A DNA stretch of 64,000 nt from assembly GCF_011386835.1 (NCBI RefSeq), contig NC_088791.1, positions 129,928,943-129,992,942 of the forward strand. The letters run 5' to 3'. Positions 46,079-57,955 of the stretch are shown here, in pieces; the first letter of the stretch is position 1, and each line of letters begins with the position of its first letter. The DNA is from Chrysemys picta bellii. Lineage: Eukaryota; Chordata; Testudines; Emydidae. The position numbers and the translations under genes are program-made. A model generated the notes under the pieces. That model saw only the letters and a list, made by a program, of their open reading frames with translations. It was not told the DNA's origin and did no database searches.

Positions 46079-47328
46079 TTAATAAAGAATGCATGAATGA
46101 GAAGTAAAAATGACTTTATTGCCTCTGCAAGTGGTGCTCGAAGGGGGGAGGGGAGGGTGGGGTGGTTGGTTTACAGGGAAGTAGAGTGAACCGGGGGGCG
46201 GAGGGTTCATCGTTTTCAAAGCTTCTCTGACGCGCACCGTGCCCTGCTGTACTCTAACCGCCCTGGTGTCTGGCTGTGTGTAATTAGCGGCCAGGCGATT
46301 TGCCTCAACCTCCCACCCCGCCATAAATGTCTCCCCCTTACTCTCACAGATATTGTGGAGCGCACAGCAAGCAGCAATAACAATGGGGATATTGGTTTCG
46401 CTGAGGTCTATCCGAGTCAGTAAGCTGCGCCAGCGCGCTTTTAAACGTCCAATTGCACATTCCACCACCATTCGGCACTTGCTCAGCCTATAGTTGAACA
46501 GGTCCTGACTCCTGTCCAGGCTGCCTGTGTACGGCTTCATGAGCCATGGCATTAAGGGGTAGGCTGGGTTCCCAAGGATAACGATAGGCATTTCAACATC
46601 CCCAACGGTTATGGTCTAGTCTGAGAAGAAATTCCCTTCCTCCAGCTTTCGAAACAGACCAGAGAGCCTGAAGACACGAGCATCATGTACCTTTCCCGGC
46701 CATCCCACGTTGATGTTGGTGAAACGTCCCTTGTGATCCACCAGGGCTTGCAGCAGCATTGAAAAGTACCCCTTGCGGTTTATGTACTCGGTGGCTTGGT
46801 GCTCCGGTGACAAGATAGACGGAACCTATATCCCTATCGCCCCACCACAGTTTGGGAATCCCATTGCAGCAAAGCCATCCACTATGACCTGCACATTTCC
46901 CAGAGTCACTACCCTTGATATCAGCAGGTCTTTGATTGCCCTGGCAACTTGGATCACAGCAGCCCCCACAGTAGATTTGCCCACTCCAAATTGATTCCCA
47001 ACTGACTGGCAGCTGTCTGGCGTTGCAAGCTTCCACAGGGCTATCGCCACTCGCTTCTCAACTGTGAGGGCTGCTCTCATCCTGGTATTCTGGCGCTTCA
47101 GGGCAGGGGAAAGCAAGTCAGAAAGTTCCATGAAAGTGCCCTTATGCATGCGAAAGTTTTGCAGCCACTGGGAATCGTCCCACACCTGCAACACAATGCG
47201 GTCCCACCAGTCTGTGCAATCGCCTCCTCGGCTGGTCCTGGTTTTGCTTTGGCATGTCCTGGCTCTGCATATACTCCAGTGGTGTTCATAGTGCTCATAA
47301 TTGCCGTGGTGATCTGAGCGGGCTCCAT
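46079..47328 (-). pseudogene. Harbinger DDE transposase (HARBI1-like), copy B
   Basis: Minus strand. N-terminus 'MEPAQITTAIMSTMNTTG' (47328) runs into a frame change and a probable deletion near 47190-47220. The body is 'QVWDDSQWLQNFRMHKGTFM', HTH-like 'VAIALWKLATPDSCQSVGNQ', then 'MGFPNCGGAI' where the first catalytic Asp should follow. There the sequence 46818-46834 is inverted and produces a stop. After it 'ILSPEHQATEYINRKGYFSM' is normal. A TAG stands at 46616-46618 (after 'EGNFFSD'). Then 'VILGNPAYPLMPWLMKPYTG' has Asn in place of the second Asp, and 'RMVVECAIGRLKARWRS' keeps the Glu. The frame ends at TGA/TAA near 46079. So at least two catalytic positions are lost. Confidence 0.9.
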
Positions 47329-47802
47329 GATCCCAGTGCTATGGCGTCTGGGCTGAAAAAAGGCACGAACCTAGTGTCTCACGGAGGGAGGGGCGAGTGA
47401 CGACATGGCTTACAGATACAGGGCATTAAAATCAACAAAGGTGGCTGTGCATCAGGGAGAAACACAAACAACTGTCACACAGAATGCCCCCCCCCCAAAA
47501 AAAACTGAACTCAAAACCCTGGGTTTAGCAGGCCGTTGATTTCACGAAGGGAGGTGGAAGCAAAAGAATACAGAACAAATCTGGTCCATCTACTTTTTAC
47601 ATCCTAAGCTGGCAGGAGACGGTGCAGCATGACGGATAGCCATCGGCATCTTCTGGGTGCTTGGCAGAAAATGATGTACTACGACTGATAGCCATCATCG
47701 TCAAGAATCAGATGCCCAGAGTGGAAAGTTTGGTTCAGTATTTCTTATAGGAAGCTGCTGAAGAACTTTCCCGGGTGCCTCTGATTGAACTCACTGAGGA
47801 GT

Positions 47803-48002
47803 ATGACGACAACGGTTACCAGTCATAATACACCATCCACTGCCAAAAGGCAAGGAGCTGCTGCTGTGTAGCAATGCAGCCCATGTCTGCCAGCACCCAG
47901 ATAGCCGATGACGGCTACCAGTCATACTGCACCATCTACTGCCAAAAGGCAATTAGCTGTTGCTGTGTAGCAATGCAGTACCACGTCTGCCGGCATCCAG
48001 AT
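47803..48002. repeat. Two tandem 100-bp units in copy B
   Basis: Both contain 'taccagtcat', 'caccatc.actgccaaaagg' and 'tgctgtgtagcaatgcag', 'gtctgcc.gca.ccagat'. Period about 99-100. On plus the units could encode 'DDGYQSYCTIYCQKAIS' with several Cys, but stops make this doubtful. Confidence 0.85.
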
Positions 48003-48015
48003 GACACATGGTGAC

Positions 48016-48035
48016 GCTGAGCTGAGCTGAGCTGA
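48016..48035. repeat. (GCTGA)4 tandem repeat
   Basis: Four perfect pentamers near the right end of Harbinger copy B. Confidence 0.95.
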
Positions 48036-48429
48036 GCGGGCTCCATGCTTGCCGTGGTATGTTGTCTGCACAGGTAACCCAGGTAAAAAGGCGCGAATCG
48101 ATTGTCTGCCGTTGCTCTGACGGAGGGGGAGGGGCCTAACGACATGTACCCAGAACCCCGCGCAACACTGTTTTTGCATCATCAGGCATTGGGATCTCAA
48201 CCCAGAATTCCAATGGGCGGCGGAGACTGCGGGAACTGTGGGATAGCTACCCACAGTGCAATGCTCCGGAAGTCGATGCTAGCCTCGGTACTGTGGACGT
48301 GGTCTGCCGACTTAATGCACTTAGAGCATTTTATGTGGACACACACACACAATCGACTGTATAAAACCAATATCTATAAAACCGGCTTCTATAAATTCGA
48401 CTTAATTTCGTAGTGTAGACATACCCTTA

Positions 48430-49401
48430 GATAGCTAAAGGATGTGGCTGTGAAGCCACTAGCCAGGTCTGGGCTGGGGCAATGCAGAAAAGCACCACGC
48501 CATTAAGGACTCCTAGAGGCATTGTCCTTGAGGCAAGCACAATGCTCTGGGAGCAAAACCATAGCTACATGCTTGGGGTTGTCCTCCCTGCAGAATTAGC
48601 CTGGACTCTCCACTGGGTGTGCTCCTAACCCTCTCTCCTCTCCTCTCAAAACCCTCTCACATAATTAATTGGTGGTGCTTTCAGTCTGGGCTACCTGCCT
48701 GGCTGAGGGTGTGGGTTAGATCCACTTTCACTCAGGCTGGTAACCTATCCACTTTTCAGTGAGGATGCAGGCTAAACCACTGGAGAGCTGATAGTCCTCC
48801 AGAGCCTTCCACAATTCCCCTGTGTGCCAGAAAGACAGCCACGTTCTCCCACAATTCACTGGGAAAAATCATAGAGCAGCTCAGCTCAGAACCATGGGAT
48901 GTGCCCTCTGAAGTCTGGGTAGTGACACTCCTGAGAGAGAGCAGCAGCACCAGTGAGGACACAGTAACTTGGGTCTGGCTTTGAAGTGCAGCTGCTCACA
49001 CCTGGGCTCTCAGACCAGGCTCTCAGACCCGGGTGCCCATCACCTGGGCTAACTCTGTTAAGACATGCCATTTGAAAAGGTACAGCATGCACTCCCCCAC
49101 ACCATTGACACTAGTCCTTGTCCTTCCAGAATTAAAAAAAAAAAATCCAAGGGGATAGTCTTCATTCCAGATATCTGGACTGATGTAGCTATGCCAGAAC
49201 AAGCCCCCAGCATAGGGGAATGGCACTGGGGTAAAGCAAAGATTGCACCAGCGATACTTACCCCAGTTTGATAGTGCCTGGCCCTTGGACAGGGATACAA
49301 GAGGAAAGGGCTCCTTATGCCTTCTCCTTGCCTTGTATTTCCACATATGGCCAGATGCAATCTGTTCCCAATACTGATTAAATAAAACAAGGATCAATAC
49401 T
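48430..49401. other. Non-coding, with a MITE fragment
   Basis: About 48840-49070 shares blocks with the MITE at 40542-40818 ('agaaccatgggatgtgccct', 'cacacctgggctctcagacc') and ends 'ttaagacatgcca'. The rest is unrecognised. Confidence 0.45.
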
Positions 49402-49645
49402 CAGTTTTGCCATCCCCAAGCATTCAAAAATCATGAATCAGACCCCCAAAATCACGAGATAACTTCAAAAGATGACATTTAAGGCTCTTTTTATTCAACT
49501 TCTGGTCTGAGCCTTTAGGCATGTGGGTCACATTGTTAAGCTTTTCTTCACAACCATGAGGGCTGAAAACTTACTTTTATTTATTTATTTAAATAAAAAT
49601 ACGCTGAGATTCTCACCTAATCACATGACTCCAGGAGCATGACTC
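49402..49645. mobile_element. hAT-like element, 'CAGTNTTGCCA' family
   Basis: Starts 'cagttttgccatccccaagc'. Shares 'gagcctttaggcat', 'caaccatgagggctgaaaac' and 'ctgagattctcacctaatca' with 58852-59165. The right end is lost or vague. Confidence 0.55.
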
Positions 49646-51115
49646 TTCTATTACAATGGAAGTCTCAACAATAATAGTAACGCTTATCTGTACAGGAGAC
49701 AGAATTTTCTCTGGGGAGGAGAGGGGCGGTCTGAGACTATGGAACAAACACCCCCCAAGAACTGAGGGCCATCATGACCTCACCACGTTCTGCTCCAAGT
49801 GCAAAGTGCATTTTTTTGACCTTCCCTTTTCTAATATAAATACATGGCAACAGGTATATTTATATAACAACAAAACACGCTACCAAAACAACACGCTCCA
49901 GTGCACACGCTTCTCTCTCTGGGGAGAGGATGAGAGAACAAACAATATGTGACAGATATTGGTCAAGTTGCTTACCACACCACTGGACAGTGCTCAGAAC
50001 TAAAGTAATGAGCAATGGCCAATATAGGACGGAACCTAGACTAGAACAGAATAAAGCTGGGGCTTTAAGAAAAACAGCAAATATCATGAAACTCATGATA
50101 AAGTTGTGAGATTGGGCAACACTGAATATCTTAACTGAATTTTCAAATTTACATTTTAGAAATGATACCATAGCACCTGCATTATCTCCCCAAGTGCAAG
50201 TGGTTCTTTTGTCTCTCACAATCTGATTGCTGTCGTTTTATGGTAGCAGGAGAAAGTCCAGGCTGCTGAGACAGGAGTCACAGTTTGGTAGGAGAGCTGC
50301 ATGGAGTATGGGGTCAAAATAGGTGGAAGTGTGCCAGTAGACACAATGTGCTGCAAAGTTGGAATGCACTGACTAAATAGTGTTCCAAAATTCTGAAAGT
50401 GGGAGAATAGCCCATCTTGAAGCATTTGCCCATTAAGAAGTATGACAAAGGGGTATGATTTGCTGAAATGCTGGCATGCACCATACAAAATTCAGTACAC
50501 CATGATCATTGCTGTCAGACACTGCATAGATCTTTGTGCACAGCATGCAGCATACTTCCACCTCAGAGATGGAATATGTAAGGCACGTGGGTACTAAAAA
50601 TGTAAAAGTTCCAGACCCATTTTAGCTTTAATCCAGCCCTGAATGTGATGTGTCAAATAATCCCCAGTAGTAAAACTCCACTGAAATCAACAGAGTTACA
50701 ACATCAGGGATGAATTTATCCCAGTGACTTTCTGTAGAACTGGCTCCAATGTACATTATTACGTCCATCAGAGGGGATTATGGCTTCAGGTGGGGAATAT
50801 GCAGCTGGAATAGTTGAACTATGCAAATACTAAGGATCTGCTTTCGTATAAATGTCTCTTGTATAATAAAAACTATGAAGGAAGGGGGGAAATTCTCTAA
50901 AAGTGTAGGACAGATGAAACTAACTGATTTCTATATACTGTACAATGAGTTACAAAGCTTTCTGTAAGACAGAGATGAACAGGGCTGGGGTTGAAGTAAA
51001 TATTCCAACATGCTCAGACCACAGGGTGGTGGCAATGCTGATCTGAACTCTTCATTTTGAATCCAGCTGTTCTGTAATGTTTGCCTAAAAATTGTACACA
51101 TAGCCTAAGTGACCA
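49646..51115. other. Non-coding stretch
   Basis: AT-rich unique sequence; a dispersed relic ('actccactgaaatcaacaga', 'gggatgaatttatccc') near 50685. No gene recognised. Confidence 0.4.
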
Positions 51116-51374
51116 ATAGCAGCGCTACAGTGGCACTGCTACACCCCTGTAGTGTAGATACCTGCTACAGCAACAGAAGGGTTTTTTCTATTGCTGTAGT
51201 TAATCCACCTCCCTGAGCAGCAATAATTAGGTCAACGGAAGAATTTTGCCATCTATTTGGCATTGTCTACACCAGGGTGAGGCCGGCTTAACTACAGTGT
51301 TCAGAGGTGTGATTTTTTTCACCACCCTGCACAACATAGCTAGTTTGATCTAAATTTAAGTGTAGACCAAGTCT
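51116..51374. mobile_element. Compound Harbinger-type MITE
   Basis: Repeated end words: 'gtagtgtagatacc' (51152), 'ggcattgtctacaccagggt' (51259) and 'aagtgtagaccaagtct' (51358). Inner inverted blocks 'ggtgtgatttttttcacc'. The right half looks like a complete 115-bp foldback. Confidence 0.6.
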
Positions 51375-52143
51375 AGGAGTCTGATCTAAAGTCCACTGAA
51401 GTGTTTCAGGCCATAATTGCTCAGCACCATTGTCACTTAAAGAAAATAATCACATTATTTTTGATTCTGCTGTTGGTTTCTTTTCTTACATACCGAATTC
51501 CAGATGCTATGCAACACCATTTCACTTGTCAATTACATAGATTTATATTTTTAGATCTTTATGTACAAGAAACCAAACGATTTTACTGAAAACCATATTT
51601 AGATTTACCAAAATTAGTGTTGTAAAACCACATATTTTTCTGAAAAACATAATTCAAAAATTGTCATGAATTTTAAAAACGTTCCCATGAAAAACAATTG
51701 CCATTTTTGAAGAGCTATTCTACATAGACAAATAAAGAACAAATGGCAGGCAGTTGGGCAATAAATCACACCACAACATCGCAAGGTGTGCATTTATCCT
51801 TTCTCACACTTCCCAAGTGGTAGAAAACATTTGGGCTTTTTTCACCTGTCTCACAATGCCTCAGAACTGTGTGGCGTGGGCATCCAGCGTAACTGTACCC
51901 CTTGACCTTGCTCCCATTGACGTGAATGCCAAACCTTGCACTGACTTCAGTTGCAGCAGGATCCGTGGCAGCAGGATCAGGCCATTTGCCTTGTGTTTCT
52001 GCTGATGCATTTAATGCTTGTGGCATGTATATCATTTGTTCCTTTCCACGGTTTAACAAGGCAATCAGCTAGAGTTTTAATATTTCTGTTCACCATTAAA
52101 GCCACTTTCTGTTTGCATGACAAAATTTTGATTACAACTTTAA

Positions 52144-52406
52144 CCATGTCTACACTATCACTGATGGTGGCAACACTTGTGTCGCTCAGGGATGTGAAAA
52201 AACACACTCCTGAGCGACATAATTTTTGCCGGCATAAGTGGTAGTTTGCACAGCCCTATGTTGGTGGGAGAGCTTCTCCCGCTGATATAGCTGTAGCTGC
52301 TCATTGAGATGGTTTTATTATATCGACAGGAGAGCCCTCTCCCATTGGCATAGAGAGGCGACGCGAGCCATCTTACAGCTGTAAGCTCGCTGATGTATAC
52401 AAGGTC
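52144..52406. mobile_element. Hairpin-bearing MITE
   Basis: Left 'ccatgtctacactatcactg', right 'gatgtatacaaggt' (complement accttgtatacatc). Inner hairpin: 'gtcgctcagg' (52181) with 'cctgagcgac' (52209). Also 'gggagagcttctcccgc' and 'ggagagccctctccc'. Non-coding. Confidence 0.75.
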
Positions 52407-54205
52407 TCAATCCCTTCCCCTGCCTTACATTCCCCATAACATGGATAATGTTTAGGGTTCAAATCATACTCCATCAGGTGAATATAACTCAGGTCACTTC
52501 AGCCTCTGATGCCATGAGAGAGAGAGGAAAAAAAAACATTTATTGGGGCAGAGCAGAGCATTCAGCATTTCATTCACTCTCTGTTTAGCTTCCCTGCTTG
52601 ATGGAGTGTCATGTTCAGGTACAGTGGCCTGTTACAGCTGCAAAGAAATCACTGAAGCTTCTGCTTGTCTTAAAGAAAACTTCCATGTGGAATGAGTTAA
52701 TGACACTCCACCCGCACTCTAATCCACAGAGATGTTTTCTCCTTGCTTGCAAATGTTCTGTGGTGGCATGTTTATATATACAATGTATAAACTATTTTAC
52801 TATGGAACAATTTAAAAAAAAATCTTCAGCGACAGCACAGAAAGTGATGCAAAAGTTGCTAGAGCAGTGAACGCATGCTGGACAGGAATCTCTTTCAGTT
52901 CCTCTTTTTCTTCAGCCTTGTTTAAAAAGAGTTTGAAGGCTGGTTTAATTCTGAAAACCAGCTCTCCAGACACCAAACAAAACAGCAGCCTGGCCTAAAA
53001 TTGGCACAAAGTCAGATGCATATTTTGCTCACTTCTCGGTGCCAATCTGCTGTAGCAGTGTGTCAGTCCAAGTTGGCTGTCTGAAATCCAAGTTTAGTGG
53101 CCTGAAAATATCCTAACCCTGCTTTGTTTCATGTGGTAAACAGCTCAGTCAATGTGTTTCTTGAATACTGAAAAAATGAAAAACAAAAACAACAACAAAA
53201 AAACACACTTGGGAGTCATGGTACCCATCCTCCCATTTTACAAACTAGCAACGTTTCACCATTTTCCCTGTAGACACTCAAGGTGAAAAGCCTGGCCAAA
53301 CTTTTTTCTTATTCAGGCCATAATAAGTCTGATCCTGTCAAGTGCTGAGCACTCCTGAAAGGCTGCGTCCTGTAGGTCAAGCCAAAAATGAATGAATCCT
53401 GGAACAATGTTTGTGGAGCCTCTGCATTTAGTCTAGCATTTACAACTCTGTTAGCTAACTGGCAATCAGTTAACGGATAAAACAGGACCACAAACTTTAG
53501 TCTACAAAAACCCCACTTGGAGCTGAAGGAACTTAGAAGGATTGGGTCCACTAGTTTTTAAACAGAGCTCACTAGGTTTGAAGGCTGTTTTCTTGTCTTT
53601 TTTTAAAGGTTTTTTTCAGGGTTGTGCATGCCAAAGGAAGAAAAGCAAGCAGTATTAACAAGAGTTTATCACGATTTACCATTTATGTAAACTAAATTCC
53701 CTCTCTGCTATTGAAATAAAAATAAAGGGCCCACAGGACCCCTTCTGCAGACAAATAATTCGGAGTGCAGGATCAGGCCCCCCAAATGGAAAACAAACTA
53801 AATACACAGACTCCAAATGAAGCCCAAGCCCAATCAATATAAAAATAGCACAAAAATACCAAGGATGGAACACTGTTTCTCAAATAATTAAATCCAAGCA
53901 AGGACTCATCTCTCCCAGTTTTCTACCAGCTATTTCCTCTCAAAGGAAATTGAACTCTGAAAACCTGAAGTCTGTTCTCCCCCAGCCAGCTTTCTAGGCA
54001 GAGCAAAAGAACTCAGCTTTCCGCAGGGTACAGCTAAACCCCACCAACATACAGTAATTAACGAGTTAGCAAGCTGTTTTCCTCCCTTTCCAACAGACTA
54101 CACTGCTCTGAAATGGACTGGAATCTTACTGAAATCTAATGAATGAAAACAACAAGTACAGATTTGGAGATGAAACACATATTTAAGTCCTAATGCACAG
54201 ATAAA
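52407..54205. other. Non-coding stretch
   Basis: AT-rich unique sequence; nothing recognised. Confidence 0.4.

Positions 54206-54234
<29 letters not shown>
54206..54234. repeat. (TG)n microsatellite
   Basis: Pure TG run followed by 'tagttagtgttagtta'. Confidence 0.95.
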
Positions 54235-54236
<2 letters not shown>

Positions 54237-55278
54237 GTTAGTGTTAGTTAACAAGAAGTCCCCTCCCCACTTCATAGGGAAAACCTACATATTAGCAATG
54301 CAAGTAATACTCCATTAAGCTGTATATTAATAATAATGCTTAGCACTTTGCATCTTTGAAGTACTGTCCAATATCAACAAACTGGATTAAAACAAAATAA
54401 CTTGTGATGTAACGGGAGGTGACAGTTATGGAGGAAGAAGGGAAAATGCTTGTGCAGGAGACAAGACTTGGGTTGAAATATTTGCTGCATCAATAGTCTT
54501 ATCTAATAAAAAGAGAAAGCCAGTTGTGCAGTTGAATTCAATTGAGAGCCTTGGTTTCCTGGTTTTGTTCCAAGTTCATATGTTCTATATTGCCATGGAT
54601 TTTTCCTCCCTTCGCTCTCTGTATTCTCTTAAATCATGTAGGAGGAGAAAGTAGCTAGTCACCCCCTGCCGCCCCCTGCCCCGCCCGCGACTAGCTGTGT
54701 TTTTACGAGACTGTCTCTTCTCCCCTCCACACCACAAGGAAGGAAAGCCATGTGGACATTATAGATCAGGGCAATTTCTGTGTACCTGACAGTTGTGTAG
54801 AAAACAATCACTACCACAAGAGAGCCCTGAAGGGGACTGTATACACTACTCAGAAGAGTATCAGGATGGGTTCTGGCTGCATTTATCTCCCCTGCCCATT
54901 TCTTTGGGATTGCTTTCCAGAATCTCAGGTTACACAGCCTAGGACCCCCTGCAGACCCCAGCACTGCAGTTGGAAGGGAGGAGTGGGGGAAGGGAACAAG
55001 AAGGGGAAGTTTAATTTAACTGGCTCTGGTGGCCTCTTTGTATGCACAGCTGACGGGACCTGTCGATCCCCCCATTTATCACAGCCCCAACTGGAGCAGG
55101 CAGGGTTAATCCTCCCCACTGCAGGAGTGAGAACTCTCTCCCCCGCCCCCATCTTGTTCTGTGCTTCTCCCCTCCCCCCAACAAGCAAAGACAACCCTCC
55201 AGGGGAATGACTTTCCCGAGCTTGGAGCACTGTGCAGGAGGCAACGGGATTTATAGGCGAGGGTGATCGGGCGCTTAC
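54235..55278. other. Non-coding; GC-rich towards 55.2 kb
   Basis: 54650-55270 is relatively GC- and C-rich with overlapping frames on both strands, none with protein character. It would be the first part of an intron if the exon at 55.28 kb is real. Confidence 0.35.
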
Positions 55279-55509
55279 TTTACACATGGTTTTCTTTTGT
55301 TAATTCGCACGTTGATGAGCGAAGCGGCACAGGCAGTTTCGATTGTTCCAATGATGACTTGGGCAAACAAGATGATTGATTAGGCTTGTGTATCCAAGCA
55401 GAGCAACAAGCCTAATCCTAAAGGTTAGCTTCCGGACAGGCATTTTGCAGGCTGGGAGATGCATGGTATAGATTTGTAGCTGGTAACAGGAAACATACTC
55501 ATTGCACAT
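55279..55509 (-). other. Possible first exon of a host transcript (start codon plus donor)
   Basis: On minus, 'aaaacc ATG TGT AAA' is followed directly by a consensus donor 'gtaagc' (55278-55273). Upstream (to 55509 and beyond) is a repeat-free stretch with an upstream open frame of 69 codons ('MPVRKLTFRIRLV' within) that stops just before this ATG. This may be a short alternative first exon giving 'MCK', on the same strand as the terminal exon at 12 kb. No promoter is identified and no linking exons were found; it may be chance. Confidence 0.25.
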
Positions 55510-56105
55510 ATAAGAGGGAAATCAGAAAATGCGTAATTGTGGGATGAAACAACTGAAGCTTTTATCTCCCAGGACCGATGATTCATGATGTATTACGCTG
55601 CAAGCAGAAACTCACGTGCATTTCGTGCTTTTCCTGCTTTCCAGTAAAGAGAGCAGCAGGGGCGGGGGAGGAGCAGTGGGGGAAGAAAAGAGAAATGGAA
55701 GTAATTTTGCTCGCACAATATTGCAAGGGGAATGGGAGCGATTTAATAAATGTGCGCTGAGATTATTTTAAAGTGACTAAAAATCTTTCCACTCTCACTT
55801 TCTGGGCTGGCAGGAGGTCCAGAGAGGAGTAAGCAGCCGGATCAGGCTTGCGCGGAGAGTGCTTTGGGCCACTCACTCACCAGCAGCTCCTGCTGATTAA
55901 GGAACAGCCCTGATGGATTCCAAAAGGAGCACAGTCTAGGTCTAGGCGTCTTCAGCCAAGGGGGTGGTGGCTGGGTTATGCCTCGCTGAGATGAATAGAG
56001 AGAAGAAAATTGTAGTGAGGCAGAACCCTTCAGGGCTTTAGGGAGGCCAAGGAGCCCTTCCCCCAAACAGAGAGAGAACCGTCAAAAATGTAAACAAAGT
56101 TATAG
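55510..56105. other. Non-coding stretch
   Basis: No repeat recognised. It may include upstream sequence of the possible exon at 55.28-55.5 kb. Confidence 0.3.
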
Positions 56106-56975
56106 CTGTCCTCTGTGCATTGGACAGGAAGCACCCCTCTATTCATAACCCATTACTGGAATAATCTTGCTGCAAAGTGTGTCTTGCGAGGTACCTTTGA
56201 AAATTCATAACTCACTGATCATTAGTATTCTTGCATGTTGTACCTATGTGATGTATATTCAAAGTTCTCAATATACGCTGGAATTATGATTAAAGTTTGT
56301 TTAAACCAGGCATGCCAGAAGGAAACAGGTCTACCCAGTGTTGAATACAAATGAAGCAGGGTTGACCAGAGAATATGGGATTGGATTGCAATTTACATAT
56401 GCGGTAAACAGAACCATCAAAGCTCACAAGGTGGTTGGAGGTCAGCATGTCTGGACCAGATAAAGAAAGCTATCAAGCAAACCAGTGGGGGAAGACCCAG
56501 CAGGAGAGAGAAGCTTGGTCTGGGTTTTACTTTTCAGAAGCATCCATTTCAAAGGTTTACTGGTTTATAAAGGGGCGGGGGGACCTCAAGTGATAAGCAA
56601 CTGAATCAACTGATTGCATATAATATGATTGTAATATAAAAGTAAACAGAGTGAGGTCTTTTTCTGAAAGCTGATGACACACTGGTGATTGATATCATTG
56701 TAAAATGTAAGTATTAACACAGTAGGAGGAATTATGAATACTCATTGATATGTTTTAAAGTGTGTGGCCAAACAAAGGAACAATTCCTGCCCAGACAGGA
56801 GGTGCTGGGGACAGCTAGTTACTTGTCTCCTATATATAGTAAGCATGGTAGAATCAAAACAATGGAACACCATTTCCATACAGGGGGAAGGGAAGAACAG
56901 CAATGGGTCATCCTGCCTCTTGAAACTAGTTCATTGGATTTTGGAAGGTATAAGCAAGGACAGAAGCCACTAGAC

Positions 56976-57400
56976 CAGGGGTGGCCAACCTGAGCCTGAG
57001 AAGGAGCCAGAATTTATCAATGTAGATTGCCAAAGAGCCACAGTAATATGTCAGCAGCCCCTCATCAGCTCCCTCCCGCCCCCACTCCCATCGCTTCCCA
57101 TCCACCAGCAGCCCCACTGATCAGTGCCTCCCCACACCTCCCGACCAGCTGTTTTGTGGCATTCAGGAGGCTCTCGGGGGGGAGGAGTGAAGGCACGGCA
57201 GGCTCAGGGGAGGAGGTGGGAAGGGGTGAAGTGGGGGCAGGGTCTGTGGCAGAGCCAGGGGTTGAGCAGTGATCATCCCCCAGCACATTGGAAAGTTGGC
57301 GCCTTAGCTCCAGCCCCGGAGTCGGAGCCTATACAAGGAGCCGCATATTAACTTCTGAAGAGCCGCATGTGGCCCCGGAGCCACAGGTTGGCCACCCCTG
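56976..57400. mobile_element. Non-autonomous hAT element, copy 2, perfect 8-bp duplication
   Basis: Left CAGGGGTGGCCAACCTG, complement of right CAGGGGTGGCCAACCTG: a perfect 17-bp inverted repeat. Flanks cactagac on both sides (56968-56975 and 57401-57408). 425 bp; same family as 12472-12889, with intact ends. Confidence 0.95.
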
Positions 57401-57659
57401 CACTAGACGGACACAAGGGACCAGAATTCTTGCAAGCTGATGAAGAGTGGTCCTTCAATCAAGGTGGGGTTGAAGGCTCTGGAACTGAATATCGGTGAGA
57501 AACCTGCTTAGGCAAAGATCTTTTTCCTAAGACGAATAGGGAAGCCAGCATCTTGTACTTTTGTGGAAGGTCCTGACTGAGGGAAAGTCAGCCATGGTTG
57601 GAAAGAAGAATGACTGGTGAGAAACCATCCTGAACAAAGCCTGGATCTTGCTAGATTTA

Positions 57660-57955
57660 GGCCTGGTCCCCACTTAGTCCGGACTTCGGACTAAGGTACG
57701 CAAATTCAGCTACGTTAATAACGTAGCTGAATTCGAAGTACCTTAGTCCGGACTTACCGCAGTCCAGACGCGGCCGGAAGTCTCCCCCCGTCGACGCCGC
57801 GTACTCCTCTCGGCGAGCTGGAGTACCGGCGCCGACTGTGAGCACTTCCGGGATCGATCCGGGATCGATTTATCGCGTCTTAACCAGACGCGATAAATCG
57901 ATCCCAGAACATCGATGGCGTGCCGCCGGACCAGCCGGTAAGTGAAGACTAGGCC
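57660..57955. mobile_element. CpG-rich MITE with two perfect hairpins
   Basis: Ends GGCCTGGTCCCCACTTA and, complement of the right, GGCCTAGTCTTCACTTA, bordered by TTA and TAA (a TA direct repeat, so the duplication type is ambiguous). Hairpin 1 at 57703-57733: 15-bp perfect stem around one base. Hairpin 2 at 57861-57905: 20-bp perfect stem with a 5-base loop. Inner blocks 'ccttagtccggactta' and 'cacttagtccggacttcgga' also pair. Perfect stems and many CpGs indicate a young copy. Confidence 0.85.

Larger units (their letters stand above)
44478..48426. mobile_element. PIF/Harbinger transposon, copy B, near full length
   Basis: 3949 bp between TTA duplications (44475-44477 and 48427-48429). Left end 'ggcctggtctacactacgag', complement of right end 'gggtatgtctacactacgaa'. 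Order: Myb/SANT gene on plus in two parts (44860-45120 and 45724-45988), the antisense third exon between them (45117-45411), the DDE transposase on minus (46079-47328), then a 1-kb non-coding tail with a tandem 100-bp repeat (47803-48002) and (GCTGA)4. Intact target duplications make it younger than copy A; it shares its ends with copy C. Confidence 0.93.

Noticed and set aside
54752..55287. Frames of 120-152 codons on both strands
   Set aside because: GC-rich stretch with few stops; no conserved motifs. The minus frame's first three codons are kept only as a possible first exon.
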